A stretch of 64,000 nt of DNA. Source: Acidobacteriota bacterium. Lineage in GTDB: Bacteria > Acidobacteriota > Terriglobia > UBA7540. The position numbers and the translations under genes are program-made. Below the pieces are notes generated by a model that was not told the DNA's origin, did no database searches, and worked only from the letters and a program-made list of their open reading frames with translations. The stretch covers positions 186,001-250,000 of the forward strand of contig SCRD01000016.1 in assembly GCA_004298155.1 (NCBI GenBank), written 5' to 3'. How positions within the stretch are numbered: position 1 is the stretch's first letter; every line of letters starts with the position of its first letter. Positions 52,975 to 63,500 of the stretch are shown here, piece after piece.

Positions 52975-53640
52975 CTAAAAACGATGTATCCGACAGCAGT
53001 CAGTCATAGGCCCGAGCTTCAACAGCATTGCCGGGTAGCTGCCCACTTTGAGCCTGGGCTGTTGACCGCGCACGAGCGCCAGGGTCACGTTCTCAAAGTC
53101 ATACGCGTCCGTTTTGGTGCTGAAGACGAATCGATACTCGCGCTGGCTCGCGAACCTCTGTGCTTTGTGCATGACAATCCGGTCCGGCAAGGCCCAGACT
53201 TCCTTGGGAGGATTCTCGTTGCGGTAATACGTGACCTCCCCACAAATCAAGGTCTTCAATTTTGCCCTGTGCCTCCGGCGAAGGGCTGTACGCAGCCTAG
53301 CAACAAACGTACCAACATCGGCGATTTCGACGCATGCATCGGCCTGAAACTTCTGGGCCAGATCGCCGCTCAGTAGGAGGCTCGTCGAAAAGACGAATAT
53401 TTTGTTCGGCTCTTTGACACTGGACCGAAACGATCCCTGTATCCTCAGCCTCTCTCCGGTCTGCTTTGTGATCTCCAGCCCATCTTCAGGCTCGTAGATG
53501 CGGATACCCTCTGCGTTGTCACCGCGCTCATCGTGCTCGCATGCCAAAAAGTACGAGAGCGCACGAAACAATACCTCGCCCTTCGAGACAAAGCGTCCGG
53601 CATACGGACTCGGGACGTACTTGTACAGGGTCAGTGCCAT
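52975..53640 (-). CDS. DUF2971-like protein
   Basis: A 221-aa soluble protein from the ATG at 53640. It begins 'MALTLYKYVPSPYAGRFVSK', then 'GEVLFRALSYFLACEHDERG' followed by Asp and 'EGIRIYEP', and has a later 'FASQREYRFVFST' segment. The pattern (N-terminal YKY, RGD-NAEG, and a late 'QREYRF') resembles DUF2971 proteins, often found in accessory or defence-associated regions, but this is recall by eye. It has no signal peptide or membrane segment. It sits alone between repeat-rich gaps and has no obvious partner gene. Confidence 0.65.
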   Translation of the reverse strand: MALTLYKYVPSPYAGRFVSKGEVLFRALSYFLACEHDERGDNAEGIRIYEPEDGLEITKQTGERLRIQGSFRSSVKEPNKIFVFSTSLLLSGDLAQKFQADACVEIADVGTFVARLRTALRRRHRAKLKTLICGEVTYYRNENPPKEVWALPDRIVMHKAQRFASQREYRFVFSTKTDAYDFENVTLALVRGQQPRLKVGSYPAMLLKLGPMTDCCRIHRF

Positions 53641-53782
53641 TTGCTCACGTGGGTGGCGCACACGTCGCCCCCTTTTGCCATGTATGCGATTCAGCGAAAC
53701 GCATACATTCCAAGCACCGGAGCGTCTGCGCCGGCCCCGGTTTGTGAAATGAGAGGATCCCGCGTGGCCCGTGGGCAGTGCG

Positions 53783-55243
53783 TCAGACAGCGCTCAGTCC
53801 CAGGCCGCCTAATTCAGCGGTGTGGAGTTTGCCATCGCGGACCTCGAATAGTCCCGGAAACTTCTTCAGCCACGGCTTATTCGCCGCGGGCACGTACTCC
53901 CGCCCATTCGACTCTAGAAGATCAATCGGCGCAACGTGCGCGGCGATGCCGGCGGACTGAATCAGGGATGCTCCGGGGCAGGTGAGGTCCTGCGCTGACA
54001 TATACATTTTGAACTTTTGCGCCGCAGCGTTCAGCAGCACGGTCTGGCTTTGGCCCTTACAGGCCTTGAGGGCCACCCCGGTATATCCAAGCTTGCGGCC
54101 CCGCAAGAGCGCATCGTAGCCGGTGAGCGATTCGTCCATGACCACGGGTTTCAGCCTCGAAACCTTGAAGAGCATTTGTGACGGGTCATCAATCAGGTCA
54201 CGGGACTCTGGCTGCTCAAGGTAAAGGATGCGGCTGTAGCCGCCGGGCGACTTTTCCCTGATGCGGCGGACCGATTCCATGAGGTAATCGGCGTTCGGGC
54301 ACCCCTCGTTGAAGTCCAGCGTGTAATACCAGTGGCGGACGCCGCGGCGGGCTTCCACTTCTGTCGCGATGCGGTCAATGTGCAGCACCCGTTCAACATC
54401 GGGTTCAAGATTGTTGCCGTCGAGCTTGATCTTGAAGTGCGTGAGGCCGTCGGCAACAATCCATTGGGACAGCGTTTGCGGCAGGCCATCGTGCAGCCAT
54501 TTCTTGACATCCGAAGCCACGATGGGATCAGACGCTCCCACCGAATGATTGCACCACACCCAGGGCTTGGGTTTTTGCAGCAGATACTGGCTGGGATATT
54601 CGTCTTTGAATTCTGGCGCAAGGTAATGGGCGAGGTCGTGACTCATGAACTCCGGGCCGTAAGTCTGGTAACAGTTAAGCCGGTGGACCTTTCCAAAGGC
54701 ATCGTGGATGGCGGCGTCAAAAGGGCTGGCGGTGACAAGCGTGCAGAGCTTGGGGATCGGCTGCTCGAGACGCATTTCTTTTGTGACCTCAGCCGCCGCG
54801 CGCAAATATTCCGGCTCCAGCGCAAAGTTGATGTCGATGGGATGGCCGGATTCCTGATAATCGGCGGTGATCCTGGAGATGCGCTGTGCCAGGCGCTTCA
54901 TAGCATTGAGCGTGGCGTCATAGGAGAGCGTCTTGGACGGGAACGCCCATTCATTGCCCATGGTCATGGAGCCGAATCCGTGGGCCACACGCCCCAAACC
55001 CGTCTCCACCGTGCAATGAACGTCCAGGAGCGTTACTTTGTCAACGCTGCGGCCGCCGAATTCATAAGGAGTTCGATAGGGAAAATCCTCATAGCTGACG
55101 CGGACCTCTTTGACGCGAATGTCGCTGGATTTACGATTTGGCGCGGCCATTGTGAGCCCTGCTGCCAGCGGTGAGAGGGAAACTGACCCCACCGATGCGG
55201 CTTTCAGAAACTTTCTCCGCGTCATTTTATAGCGCAGTTCCAA
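53783..55243 (-). CDS. Tat-exported enolase-superfamily (mandelate racemase/muconate lactonising) protein
   Basis: A 486-aa protein with a twin-arginine signal (TRRKFLKAASVG). The barrel carries enolase-superfamily features: KIK at about residues 272-274, metal ligands at Asp310 (YTLDFNEG), Glu343 (LYLEQPES) and Asp370/Glu371 (VVMDESLTG), and a later Lys in 'VALKACKGQ'. Members abstract a proton alpha to a carboxylate, for example as sugar-acid dehydratases or racemases. AAAGGAGG lies five bases before a TTG at 55243, which I take as the start; the frame's first GTG at 55249 overlaps that site. It is the third gene of an operon-like set with an isomerase-like protein and a quinoprotein. Confidence 0.88.
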   Translation of the reverse strand: MELRYKMTRRKFLKAASVGSVSLSPLAAGLTMAAPNRKSSDIRVKEVRVSYEDFPYRTPYEFGGRSVDKVTLLDVHCTVETGLGRVAHGFGSMTMGNEWAFPSKTLSYDATLNAMKRLAQRISRITADYQESGHPIDINFALEPEYLRAAAEVTKEMRLEQPIPKLCTLVTASPFDAAIHDAFGKVHRLNCYQTYGPEFMSHDLAHYLAPEFKDEYPSQYLLQKPKPWVWCNHSVGASDPIVASDVKKWLHDGLPQTLSQWIVADGLTHFKIKLDGNNLEPDVERVLHIDRIATEVEARRGVRHWYYTLDFNEGCPNADYLMESVRRIREKSPGGYSRILYLEQPESRDLIDDPSQMLFKVSRLKPVVMDESLTGYDALLRGRKLGYTGVALKACKGQSQTVLLNAAAQKFKMYMSAQDLTCPGASLIQSAGIAAHVAPIDLLESNGREYVPAANKPWLKKFPGLFEVRDGKLHTAELGGLGLSAV

Positions 55244-55301
55244 ACTCACCTCCTTTAAGATTGCTTAAAAATTTCCTCGCCCGCCATTCGAGCCCTTTTG
55301 C

Positions 55302-55328
55302 CTGTCATCCTGAGCGAAGCGAAGGATC
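55302..55328 (+). repeat. Dispersed 27-bp repeat copy (CTGTCATCCTGAGCG type)
   Basis: It starts CTGTCATCCTGAGCG and ends GCGAAGGATC. The inverted copy at 44699 matches at 24 of 27 positions. It sits in the 148-bp gap between the enolase-superfamily and isomerase-like genes, inside an otherwise operon-like arrangement. Confidence 0.7.
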
Positions 55329-55391
55329 ACAGTAGTTCGCAACTTGAGGGCGAACAGGCCCAGCATGACATGTTGCCTGTTTCGAATGCTG

Positions 55392-56369
55392 CTATGCCTT
55401 TCCGTAGGCCTCGCGAACCGCCGATTTAATGTAATCGAGATTTTCCTTGATGGCAGCCATGACTCTGGGAACTTTATCACGCGACAGCGCAACCCCCGAC
55501 TCATGGGAGAAGCCAGGAATTCCATACTCATGCTGGTAGGAGATGGGGCCATGGAAATCCGACCTGGCAAGGAGCTGGAAAAACTCCTTCCAGCGGGACA
55601 TCCCCTGGCCCATGGGGCAGATGACAGCACGCCACTCGTGAGGCCCGGCGCTTTTCCAGATAAAATCCTTGGCGGCCACCATCTTCAGGCGTGGCATGAC
55701 GAGATTGGTTGAAACGCTCCATCCGCTTTCTCCGCCCTCGATTGTGGCCTGGCAAAGGTCATAGTAGTAGCCGCACCAGCGCGGATCGAGCGGTTCGATC
55801 ACTCTTGCCATGTCCCAGATGGCTTCTCCGATATAACGAGGGTGGTTGTGATAGCCCACCTGGATTCCGTGGTCCTTTGCCAGGTCCACCAGGGTGCGGA
55901 AACGCCGCCCGGCCTCGGCAACTTCTTCCTGCACGTTGACCATCTTGTAATGGTAATACCCCGGTTTCAGGTAGGGGATGTGGAGCTTGCTGGCCGTGCT
56001 GATGATGGGCCTCGCCGTGGGGTCATCGGCGGAGAGAAGTTCGGTGGTAATCATCGGGACCTCAAGCCCCGTGTTCCGTATGGCCTCGACCGCCTTCGGA
56101 AGGTCCGATTCCGCGCGTTCGGGAAGGACGTGCCCCTCCGACCGGACGGTCAGGTCAATTCCGCCAAAGCCTGCACGCTTTGTGCTCCCCGCCAGTTCCT
56201 TCCAATTCAGCTGCGGGACGGGCTTGGAGAATAAACAGAGAGTTCCGCGGAAGGCCCCGCGCGGAGCGGGTGTGGCAGCTGCCCGAGCGGCGCTGAGCGC
56301 TACAGCCCCGCCAAGCGCGCCAACGGATGATGCCTTTAGGAATTCACGCCTGGAAACATGTTCGTTCAC
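55392..56369 (-). CDS. Tat-exported sugar phosphate isomerase/epimerase-like TIM barrel protein
   Basis: A 325-aa protein beginning with GTG at 56369, which has GAAGGAGG eight bases upstream. It starts with a twin-arginine signal (SRREFLKASSVG) and an Ala-rich hydrophobic segment. The barrel has 'LVDLAKDHGIQVGYHNHPRY', 'WCGYYYDLCQATIEGGESGW' and 'AAKDFIW', typical of the xylose-isomerase-like AP2EC family, with His, Glu and Asp ligands. Most relatives act on sugars or inositols in the cytoplasm; here it is predicted to be exported. It starts 14 bp after the quinoprotein stop on the same strand, so it is probably in the same mRNA. Confidence 0.88.
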   Translation of the reverse strand: MNEHVSRREFLKASSVGALGGAVALSAARAAATPAPRGAFRGTLCLFSKPVPQLNWKELAGSTKRAGFGGIDLTVRSEGHVLPERAESDLPKAVEAIRNTGLEVPMITTELLSADDPTARPIISTASKLHIPYLKPGYYHYKMVNVQEEVAEAGRRFRTLVDLAKDHGIQVGYHNHPRYIGEAIWDMARVIEPLDPRWCGYYYDLCQATIEGGESGWSVSTNLVMPRLKMVAAKDFIWKSAGPHEWRAVICPMGQGMSRWKEFFQLLARSDFHGPISYQHEYGIPGFSHESGVALSRDKVPRVMAAIKENLDYIKSAVREAYGKA

Positions 56370-56383
56370 GGTGTTCACCTCCT

Positions 56384-58744
56384 TCAGGGCAGACCAAAGC
56401 ATAAAATGTTGGGACCAACTGCAAGCGCCACATACTGCTTTCCGTTTACCAGGTAAGTCATCGGCGAGGCCTTGTTTTCACCATTCGTTGAGAAGCGCCA
56501 AAGCGTCTTTCCGTTGCGCGCATCGACGGCCACTACATTGCCGCTCGGATCGCCATAAAAGAGAAGTCCACCTGCCGTTGCCAGCACCCCCGCTTCTCTC
56601 TTGCCTTCCGGCGGTCCAAGTTCCGGGACCTTCCACACAATTTTTCCGGTATTGATATCCAGCGCTTCCAGATATTTGATTGCGGGCTCTTCCTTCGGCT
56701 GATTCTGCTTCCAACTGCTGGCGGTAAGTTTGAACTCGCACTTTTCAAGGGCCACCAGATAATAGAGGCCGGTCTGAGGGCTGAAGGCCGTGGCGTTCCA
56801 GTTGGCGCCGTACGAGCCTGGGCAGAGAAGTCCTGCCTGCTGAAGAAGCTGGGGCCGCCCGTTGAGGCCGATTCCGCTGGCCCATGTTACCCGCACAAAC
56901 GGGCTGGCCAGCAGCACCTGGCCGTTCGTCCGGTCGAGCACATAGAAGAACCCGTTCTTGTCGGCGTGCAGCAGGAGTTTCCGTTCCTGGCCCTGATATT
57001 GCGTATCCACCAGCACAAGTGGCGCGTTCGCGTCCCAGTCGTGGACATCATGAGGAGTAACCTGGTAATACCACTTGATCTTGCCGTTGTTCGGATCGAG
57101 GGCAAGGATGGAGTTCGTGTAGAGATTGTCACCGGGGCGGGCCCGGTCATCTGAATCGGGATAAGGATTGCCAGTGGCCCAATAGAGCGTGTCCGTCCCG
57201 GGATCGTAAGAGCCGGTCAGCCACGTTGCGCCACCGCCTGTCTTTGGCGGGTTCCCCCCCCAGCTTTCAGCCTCTGGCTCGCCCTTTTCGGGAACGGTCC
57301 ACCGCCGCCAGACCCGCTCGCCATTGGACGCCTTATAAGCGGCCACAAAACCCCGCATGCCCCAATCGCCTCCAGAAACTCCGGCAATCACCATGTCTTT
57401 GACCACGAGAGGCGCGACGGTTGCGCCATAGTGCATCGGTTCGTCCGGCATCACCACTTCCCACACCAGTTTCCCTGTAGTGCGGTTCAAGGCTATCAGG
57501 CGGGCATCATCCGTCACCCTGAAAACTTTATCGCCGAGGATGGCCATGCCGCGATTCGTGCCAAGCGCTGCATCGCCAACCACCACGGAAGTTCGCGGGC
57601 GCGAATATGACCAGATCTCCTGGCCCGTGTTGGCATCCAGCGCATAGGCCCGTTGCGGACCCGTGGCGTACATGATGCCGTCAGCAACCAACGGCGTCAC
57701 CTCCAGGCCGAAGTACTCCATGTTCAGGTTGAAATAGGCGGTGTCAGGGAGAAGTTGCTTCCACAGTGGCACCGTAAAGACCCACTTCAGGCGCAGTTGG
57801 CCGACATTTGACTTGTTGATCTGCGAAAGCTCGCTGTATCGATTCCCGTTCAGATTGCCGTTGTAAGTAAGCCAGTCGCCCGGCCGTGGATTGAGAATTC
57901 TGGAGAAAGGAACGCCGCCAGCTTCGGAGGGACCACTGGCCACGGCCATGCCTGGCTTTACACCGGCGAGGCCGCTGAGGAAGGCGACGAGGTCCTGGAG
58001 TTGCTCAGCGCTTGCTTTGACGGGTGGCATCTGCGATTCCCGGTCTTCGCTGATGGCCGTAATCGCGTCCATCGGCAGCATGTGGAACTGCCCCTTCAGG
58101 TCCTGTACGATGACTTCAAAATTGCTCCGGCTTCGCGCGAAGCCACGAACGACCTTTCCCTCCTGCAAGTGTACAGTCACCATTTGATAGCCGGGAGCAA
58201 TCTGCCGGCTGGGCTGCAGCAGGCTCGATCGAAGCTCCTCAGCGGTCATCTCGCGGGCGACATTTGAGAGGTCGGGCCCCAAGGCCGATCCCCTGCCGTA
58301 AACCATGTGGCAGGTGGCGCACTGGCCCGCGCCAAAGAAGTACCGTTCCCCGGCCACACGGTCGCCGGAAATGCTGCCTTCAGCAGCCGGCAAGTTCATC
58401 GAGTAAATCAGCGCCGCAAGCGCGTGCAACTCGCTGGCCGGGAGGGCATTGAACGACGGCATGCCTCCGGCTGGAACTCCGTCGTGAATTACGCGGCTCA
58501 ACCAGGAAATTGAGCGCCCTCGCAGCCTGCCGCTCCCAGCCAAAGGAGGCCCGTACTCGCCGCCCCGCGCGTCAACGCCGTGACAACCAGCGCATTGCCT
58601 GGCAAAAGTTTCGCTGCCGATTGTCTGCAAGTTCCGGCTGGCGGGGGTTTGGCCCCATAGAATCGCCAGGCTGAAGACGAGGGCAACAGGCGCCAGGCCA
58701 ATAGTCCCTCGGGATACTGTTTTCCGGATTACGGCGCCCATCAT
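56384..58744 (-). CDS. Fused cytochrome c / PQQ quinoprotein dehydrogenase
   Basis: A 786-aa exported protein. After a signal peptide ('LAPVALVFSLAILWGQ') come two haem c sites, CAGCH (51-55) and CATCH (142-146); the second belongs to a TIGR02603-type haem-binding domain running to ~250. The PQQ propeller then runs from 'PGDWLTYNGNLNGNRYSELS' to the end, with 'GGGATWLTGSYDPGTDTLYW' and 'TPHDVHDWDANAPLVL'. The cytochrome is at the N terminus, opposite to classical type II quinohaemoprotein alcohol dehydrogenases. GAGG nine bases before the ATG at 58744 supports this start. It leads an operon-like set with the isomerase-like and enolase-superfamily genes. Confidence 0.9.
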   Translation of the reverse strand: MMGAVIRKTVSRGTIGLAPVALVFSLAILWGQTPASRNLQTIGSETFARQCAGCHGVDARGGEYGPPLAGSGRLRGRSISWLSRVIHDGVPAGGMPSFNALPASELHALAALIYSMNLPAAEGSISGDRVAGERYFFGAGQCATCHMVYGRGSALGPDLSNVAREMTAEELRSSLLQPSRQIAPGYQMVTVHLQEGKVVRGFARSRSNFEVIVQDLKGQFHMLPMDAITAISEDRESQMPPVKASAEQLQDLVAFLSGLAGVKPGMAVASGPSEAGGVPFSRILNPRPGDWLTYNGNLNGNRYSELSQINKSNVGQLRLKWVFTVPLWKQLLPDTAYFNLNMEYFGLEVTPLVADGIMYATGPQRAYALDANTGQEIWSYSRPRTSVVVGDAALGTNRGMAILGDKVFRVTDDARLIALNRTTGKLVWEVVMPDEPMHYGATVAPLVVKDMVIAGVSGGDWGMRGFVAAYKASNGERVWRRWTVPEKGEPEAESWGGNPPKTGGGATWLTGSYDPGTDTLYWATGNPYPDSDDRARPGDNLYTNSILALDPNNGKIKWYYQVTPHDVHDWDANAPLVLVDTQYQGQERKLLLHADKNGFFYVLDRTNGQVLLASPFVRVTWASGIGLNGRPQLLQQAGLLCPGSYGANWNATAFSPQTGLYYLVALEKCEFKLTASSWKQNQPKEEPAIKYLEALDINTGKIVWKVPELGPPEGKREAGVLATAGGLLFYGDPSGNVVAVDARNGKTLWRFSTNGENKASPMTYLVNGKQYVALAVGPNILCFGLP

Positions 58745-59523
58745 TGAATGAAACCTCATCGACAATGCCCTGACCCCGGAACCTGACGAATTATTGTGGC
58801 CAGGCTGATCGGTTGCTGAAAATTCTGATAGGAGGGTTCTCTCCCCTCGACCTTCTCGATGCGCCGCTTGCGCCTGGCCGGCCAGGGCCCCGCAGGCGGC
58901 TGCCCTCCGCTTTCTCTTTCCACTCGCTCCGCGAGGTCGGCTCCCATTGTACTCCTGTGTTCAAGTTTCCAAACCTGTTCTGCTGCCACTCCCCGGCACA
59001 CCGGGGCCGTCCGCAAAAAGAAAATTGGGATTATGCGAGGCCGAAACGGCCAAAGGCGCCGCTCGGGGTTGGCAGGCCCTGGCACCCTGGGGCCGGAAGA
59101 TTTCCGAATTTCGGACTATGGAGCCGACTTGCTTCAACTTACGGAGATAGCATGGGACATAAGACATCAATCGCCGGCGGCAGGAACCGAGCGGATCGAG
59201 ACTGAAAACAGGCTGTCGAAGCAACCTTTCGCCTCCTGGTTTGCGTCAGAAAGTATTTCCGGCATTCCACTTTAGCGAAGAGAGTTTACATCCGACGCCC
59301 CGGCGCTCCCGGATAATTTTTGCGTTTTTAGCCTTGGTATAATGTATGGTTGAATAACAACAGGACCCAGCAAATACGCTATGATAATGTTGCGTCGCGA
59401 ACAAACAGGTTGTATTGTATTTTGATTATCAGTGCATCAGGAGACGGACTTTGTCCAATGCGCGGGGCAAGTGCGGTTTTTTTGTCGCTGAGGCCTTGTG
59501 CTCTAGGTTAAAGGATAAATCAA
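58745..59523. other. 779-bp divergent intergenic region
   Basis: This lies between the divergent quinoprotein and outer-membrane protein genes. The left 500 bp are GC-rich with no supported gene. The right part (59300-59523) is AT-rich and contains a perfect TATAAT at 59338-59343 without a good -35 box, so the promoter for the rightward genes probably lies here. AAAGGA near 59509 is the ribosome binding site of the next gene. Confidence 0.55.
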
Positions 59524-60456
59524 GTGGGGAAAATTTACAGTGTATTGCTCGTCGCCATCCTTATCTTCTGGGTCCCAGTCTGCAGCAGGGCACAGGAATC
59601 TTCGGGCCAGGAAGCTCAGCCTGCCGCGGCGGCGAGTGCGACCGGGCCGACAGCATTTGCCGTGGCCGTTGGCAAACACTCCAATCTCGGAGGAGTCTAC
59701 AGCGCCGGAGTCGGCATCGGTTACAACATTACAGAGCATTTGGGAGGCGATGTCGGTGCATCGCTCTACACGATTCAAAGCCCCTTTTCCGTGGTTTCGA
59801 ACAAGGACTGGCGCTGGACAACGCTTGCCGGAGACCCGTTCGTGGACCTTCGGTACACAACGAAATTTCATGGGCTGGACGCAACTTCTGTTCTCACCGG
59901 GGCCATACCTATTTCGAGCGCGGAGCGCGTTTACACCACGGGACGCTTCGGCGTGGACTGGTATAACCACATCAGCGCCAGCTTCGCAGGGTTCACTCCT
60001 TTCGTGAATATCGGGGCCGCCAATGAGACCATCGACCGATGGATTTTTCCGCGTCCTTATAACATAGCCCGGCCATATCAGATTTTCGGCCCCAACGGAA
60101 ATGGTGAAGCTGGCGCCAGCTACACAATATTCAAACATTATACGGTTGGCGCTTCCGCCTACGCCGTCGTTCCCGTCGGAACGCAAAAAGTGTTCAGCAG
60201 GCTGGTCACACCCAATTCCAGTGTTTCGGGAGACGCAAATCACAATCGCGTATGGAACCAATCCTTTGAAACCATCGGCGATTCCAAGCTCGGGCGCGAC
60301 AACGGCTATTCAGGGTGGGTGGAAGTCGCCCGGGTCAAGAACCTGAACGTAGAGGCCGGGTATACCTACAGCGTTCACTATCGATGGGGTTCCGCGTACC
60401 TCATGCTGAAATTTGACGGAACATCACTGATCCGTTTTCTGACGGCAACCGACTAG
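59524..60456 (+). CDS. Exported protein, probable outer-membrane beta-barrel
   Basis: A 310-aa protein starting with GTG at 59524, with AAAGGA eight bases upstream. It has a signal peptide ('VLLVAILIFWVPVCSRAQ'), then short alternating segments rich in aromatic residues and Gly ('GVYSAGVGIGYNITEHLGGD', 'FTPFVNIGAANETIDRWIF', 'AGYTYSVHYRWGSAYLMLKF'). It ends after amphipathic strands. This is the look of an outer-membrane beta-barrel. No family or substrate was recognised. A large SBBP-repeat surface protein follows about 90 bp downstream in the same direction. Confidence 0.7.
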   Translation: MGKIYSVLLVAILIFWVPVCSRAQESSGQEAQPAAAASATGPTAFAVAVGKHSNLGGVYSAGVGIGYNITEHLGGDVGASLYTIQSPFSVVSNKDWRWTTLAGDPFVDLRYTTKFHGLDATSVLTGAIPISSAERVYTTGRFGVDWYNHISASFAGFTPFVNIGAANETIDRWIFPRPYNIARPYQIFGPNGNGEAGASYTIFKHYTVGASAYAVVPVGTQKVFSRLVTPNSSVSGDANHNRVWNQSFETIGDSKLGRDNGYSGWVEVARVKNLNVEAGYTYSVHYRWGSAYLMLKFDGTSLIRFLTATD

Positions 60457-60546
60457 GAGCACAGGAACTTTAGCGCAGGGTTGCGAACGTCTGAATCCGG
60501 ACGGGTGAAACCGGAGAACTTTTCTGGAGCGAAGGGAAAGAAGATT

Positions 60547-63500
60547 TTGAAAAGGAACACGGTCGTCTGCCTCCTGGTATTTATTCTGATAGGGCTCGCG
60601 ACCTGGCCATCGACTTATGGCCGGGAGAATGCCCAGGTTCGTTTGCCTGCAGCCGGCCTTCAGGCCATGCAAACCGTTTTGTATGGCCGCCTTCCTCTCA
60701 GTTTTGAGGCCAACAAAGGCCAGGTTAGCTCGCAAACCAGGTACCTGGCTCGTGGAAATGGTTTTACGCTTTTTCTTACTCAAACTGATGCCATTCTGCA
60801 ACTCAGGAAATCCATAGCCGGCAATCAAACAGCCGGGTTGAGTTCTTCGGAGTTTAAGAACGCTCAGCCTGGAGCAGCTTCATCACCCGGAGCAGCCGAT
60901 GTGGTCCGTCTTAGACTGCTGGGCGCGAACCATGAGGCGGAGATTACGGCATTGGACCGGCTTCCGGGGACAACCAGTTATTTTCTGGGAAACAATCCAC
61001 AGAGCTGGCATACCAATATTCCCAACTACGCACGCCTTCGCTATCACCAGATCTATCCCGGAATTGATCTCGCCTATTATGGCCGCCAGGGACAATTGGA
61101 AAACGATTTCATGGTGGCTCCGGGCTCCGATCCAAAGTTGATCCGCCTGGGTTTGGAAGGCGTGAGGTCCGCCCGCCTTAACCCTTCCGGAGATCTGGTG
61201 CTGGCGGTGCGCGACGGGGAAGTTTACCTTCGGCGCCCTCGTGCCTATCAGGGAGAGGGAGTGAATCGCAGGGACGTCGCCGTCCGCTATGTACTCCGGG
61301 CTGGGAACAAGGTTGGTTTTGGCCTTGGCGCTTATGATCACGCCCAGGAGCTGGTAATTGACCCTGTCTTGTCATACTCAACGTATCTCGGCGGCAGTGG
61401 CGGGGACGATGGCCTCGGGATCGCTGTTGACGCCTCTGGAAACGCCTATGTAACGGGCACAACCGCATCGGCGAATTTCCCCACTACGGGTGGACAGACC
61501 ACTCTTGGAGGGGGCAAGGACATTTTTGTGGCGAAGATCAATCCTGCGGGGACTGCCTTTCTGTATTCGGTTTTTCTCGGCGGAGGCAACCTGGACAAGG
61601 CCACCAGCATTGCGATTGACTCCTCGGGTGATGTCTATCTGGCCGGGTATACCAACTCGACTGATTTCCCGACTACGGCGGGGGCGTACCAGGTAAGCAA
61701 TGCCGGAAATACAGACGCCTTTCTGACCAAGCTGAACCCCACGGGCACCTCGCTGGTCTATTCAACCTACTTCGGCGGAAGCGGGATCGATTACGGGCGC
61801 GGAGTAGCTGTGGACGCCTCGGGCGACGCCTTTATCACCGGTTCGACTCAATCAACAAATTTCCCCACGGTGCGCCCACTGCAAGTCGGGCTGGACGGGG
61901 GCTCGGATGCCTTTGTGGCGGAGTTCAGTCCAACCGGCGCGTCCCTGCTTTACTCGACCTATCTGGGTGGGAGCGGCGCGGATGAGGCGCTTGCCATTGC
62001 GCTCGATGGCTCAGGGAACGCCTATGTGACCGGCTATACTTTCTCTTCCAACTTCCCTACTCAAAACGCTTTGCAGTCTACGCTGTCGGGGCCATCGGAT
62101 GCCTTCGTCACCGAGATTAATCCTGGGACCTCCTCGCTGGTGTTCTCGACCTATCTCGGCGGAAGCGGGTCCGAGAGCGGCCAATCCATCAAAATCGACG
62201 CGGTTGGCAGCATCTATGTGACGGGCAACACTTCGTCGAACGGCTTCCCGGTGACCAACGGGGCTTCCCAGGCAACTTATGGCGGCGGTACAGACGCCTT
62301 CGTCACCAAACTCGGCCCCGGAGGCGCCCCAATGGTTTACTCCACCTTCCTGGGTGGAAGCGGTTTGGACCAGGGAAATTCAATAGCGGTTGACTCGTCG
62401 GGAGACGCCTTCGTAACTGGATTTACGCAGTCAAGTGACTTTCCTTTGACGAACGCGCTGCAACGTGTCCTGGGGATTACCGCAGCCAGTTCGTGCGGTA
62501 CAACTCCCTGTGCTGACGCCTTTGTCACGGAGCTGGGTCCCTCCGGGAACGCCGTCTTTTCCACCTTCCTTGGAGGTAGCGGGACGGATTTAGGGCAAGC
62601 CATCGCAACGGACGCTTCAGGAGCGGCTTATCTGACCGGCAGCACGAGTTCTACAAACTTTCCCGTCATTGCAGGGGCGCCACAGTCAACTTATGCCGGA
62701 ACAAATTCAAGCACCAACGTCTTTATCGCCAAGGTCAGCCCTCAGGACGCACCGGCTGCGGCCCTCAGCCCCCAGAGCCTGAATTTTGGCAACCAGGTGA
62801 TCAATAAAGCCAGCAACCCGCAAACGGTAACGCTGGTCAACGCCGGCAGCGCGCCGCTGGGAATCACCAGCATTTCAGCCAGCGGCCAGTTCAGTCAGAC
62901 CAATAATTGCGGAACGGTCGTCCCAGCCGGCGGGGGAACTTGCACGATTCAGGTAACCTTCACGCCCACCCAGACGGGCTCCGTCACGGACCAGATCACG
63001 ATTACGGATAATGCCGCTGGAAGCCCTCAGGCCATTACGGTTACTGGGGGCGGAGTAACATCAGCCGGCACGCTGTCTGTTTCCCAAACGTCTCTTACCT
63101 TCGCGGCGCAGACCGTGGGGCAGACCAGTCCACCGCAGATGGTTCAACTGGCCAACACAGGGAATACGGCCATCAACATCAGTGGCATTGACACCACCGG
63201 GGACTTTGCACAAACCAATACCTGCGGGACCCTGCCCACCGTGCTCAATGTGGGCGCCTCGTGCAGCATCAGCGTCACGTTTACGCCGACGTCAACCGGC
63301 GCTCGCACCGGAGGACTGACGATCCGGGACGATGCCATCAATAACCCGCAGGGAGTGTCGCTTACCGGGACCGGCAATGCGGTGTTTACGCTCTCGTCCA
63401 ACGTGCGGTCCAGTGTCGTGTTGATTGGGACCAAGTCGACCACATTCACGGTCACCGCTTCCGCCCCCAGCACCTTCCAGGGCGGGATCAGCCTCGCTTG

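Noticed and set aside
59340-59523. c-di-GMP or other riboswitch in the AT-rich leader before the outer-membrane protein
   Set aside because: No conserved aptamer core could be matched; only an AT-rich leader with a -10-like element is visible.
61370-62740. CRISPR or tandem DNA repeats
   Set aside because: The periodicity is protein-level (SBBP blades of about 60 codons) with diverged nucleotides, not a DNA repeat-spacer array.
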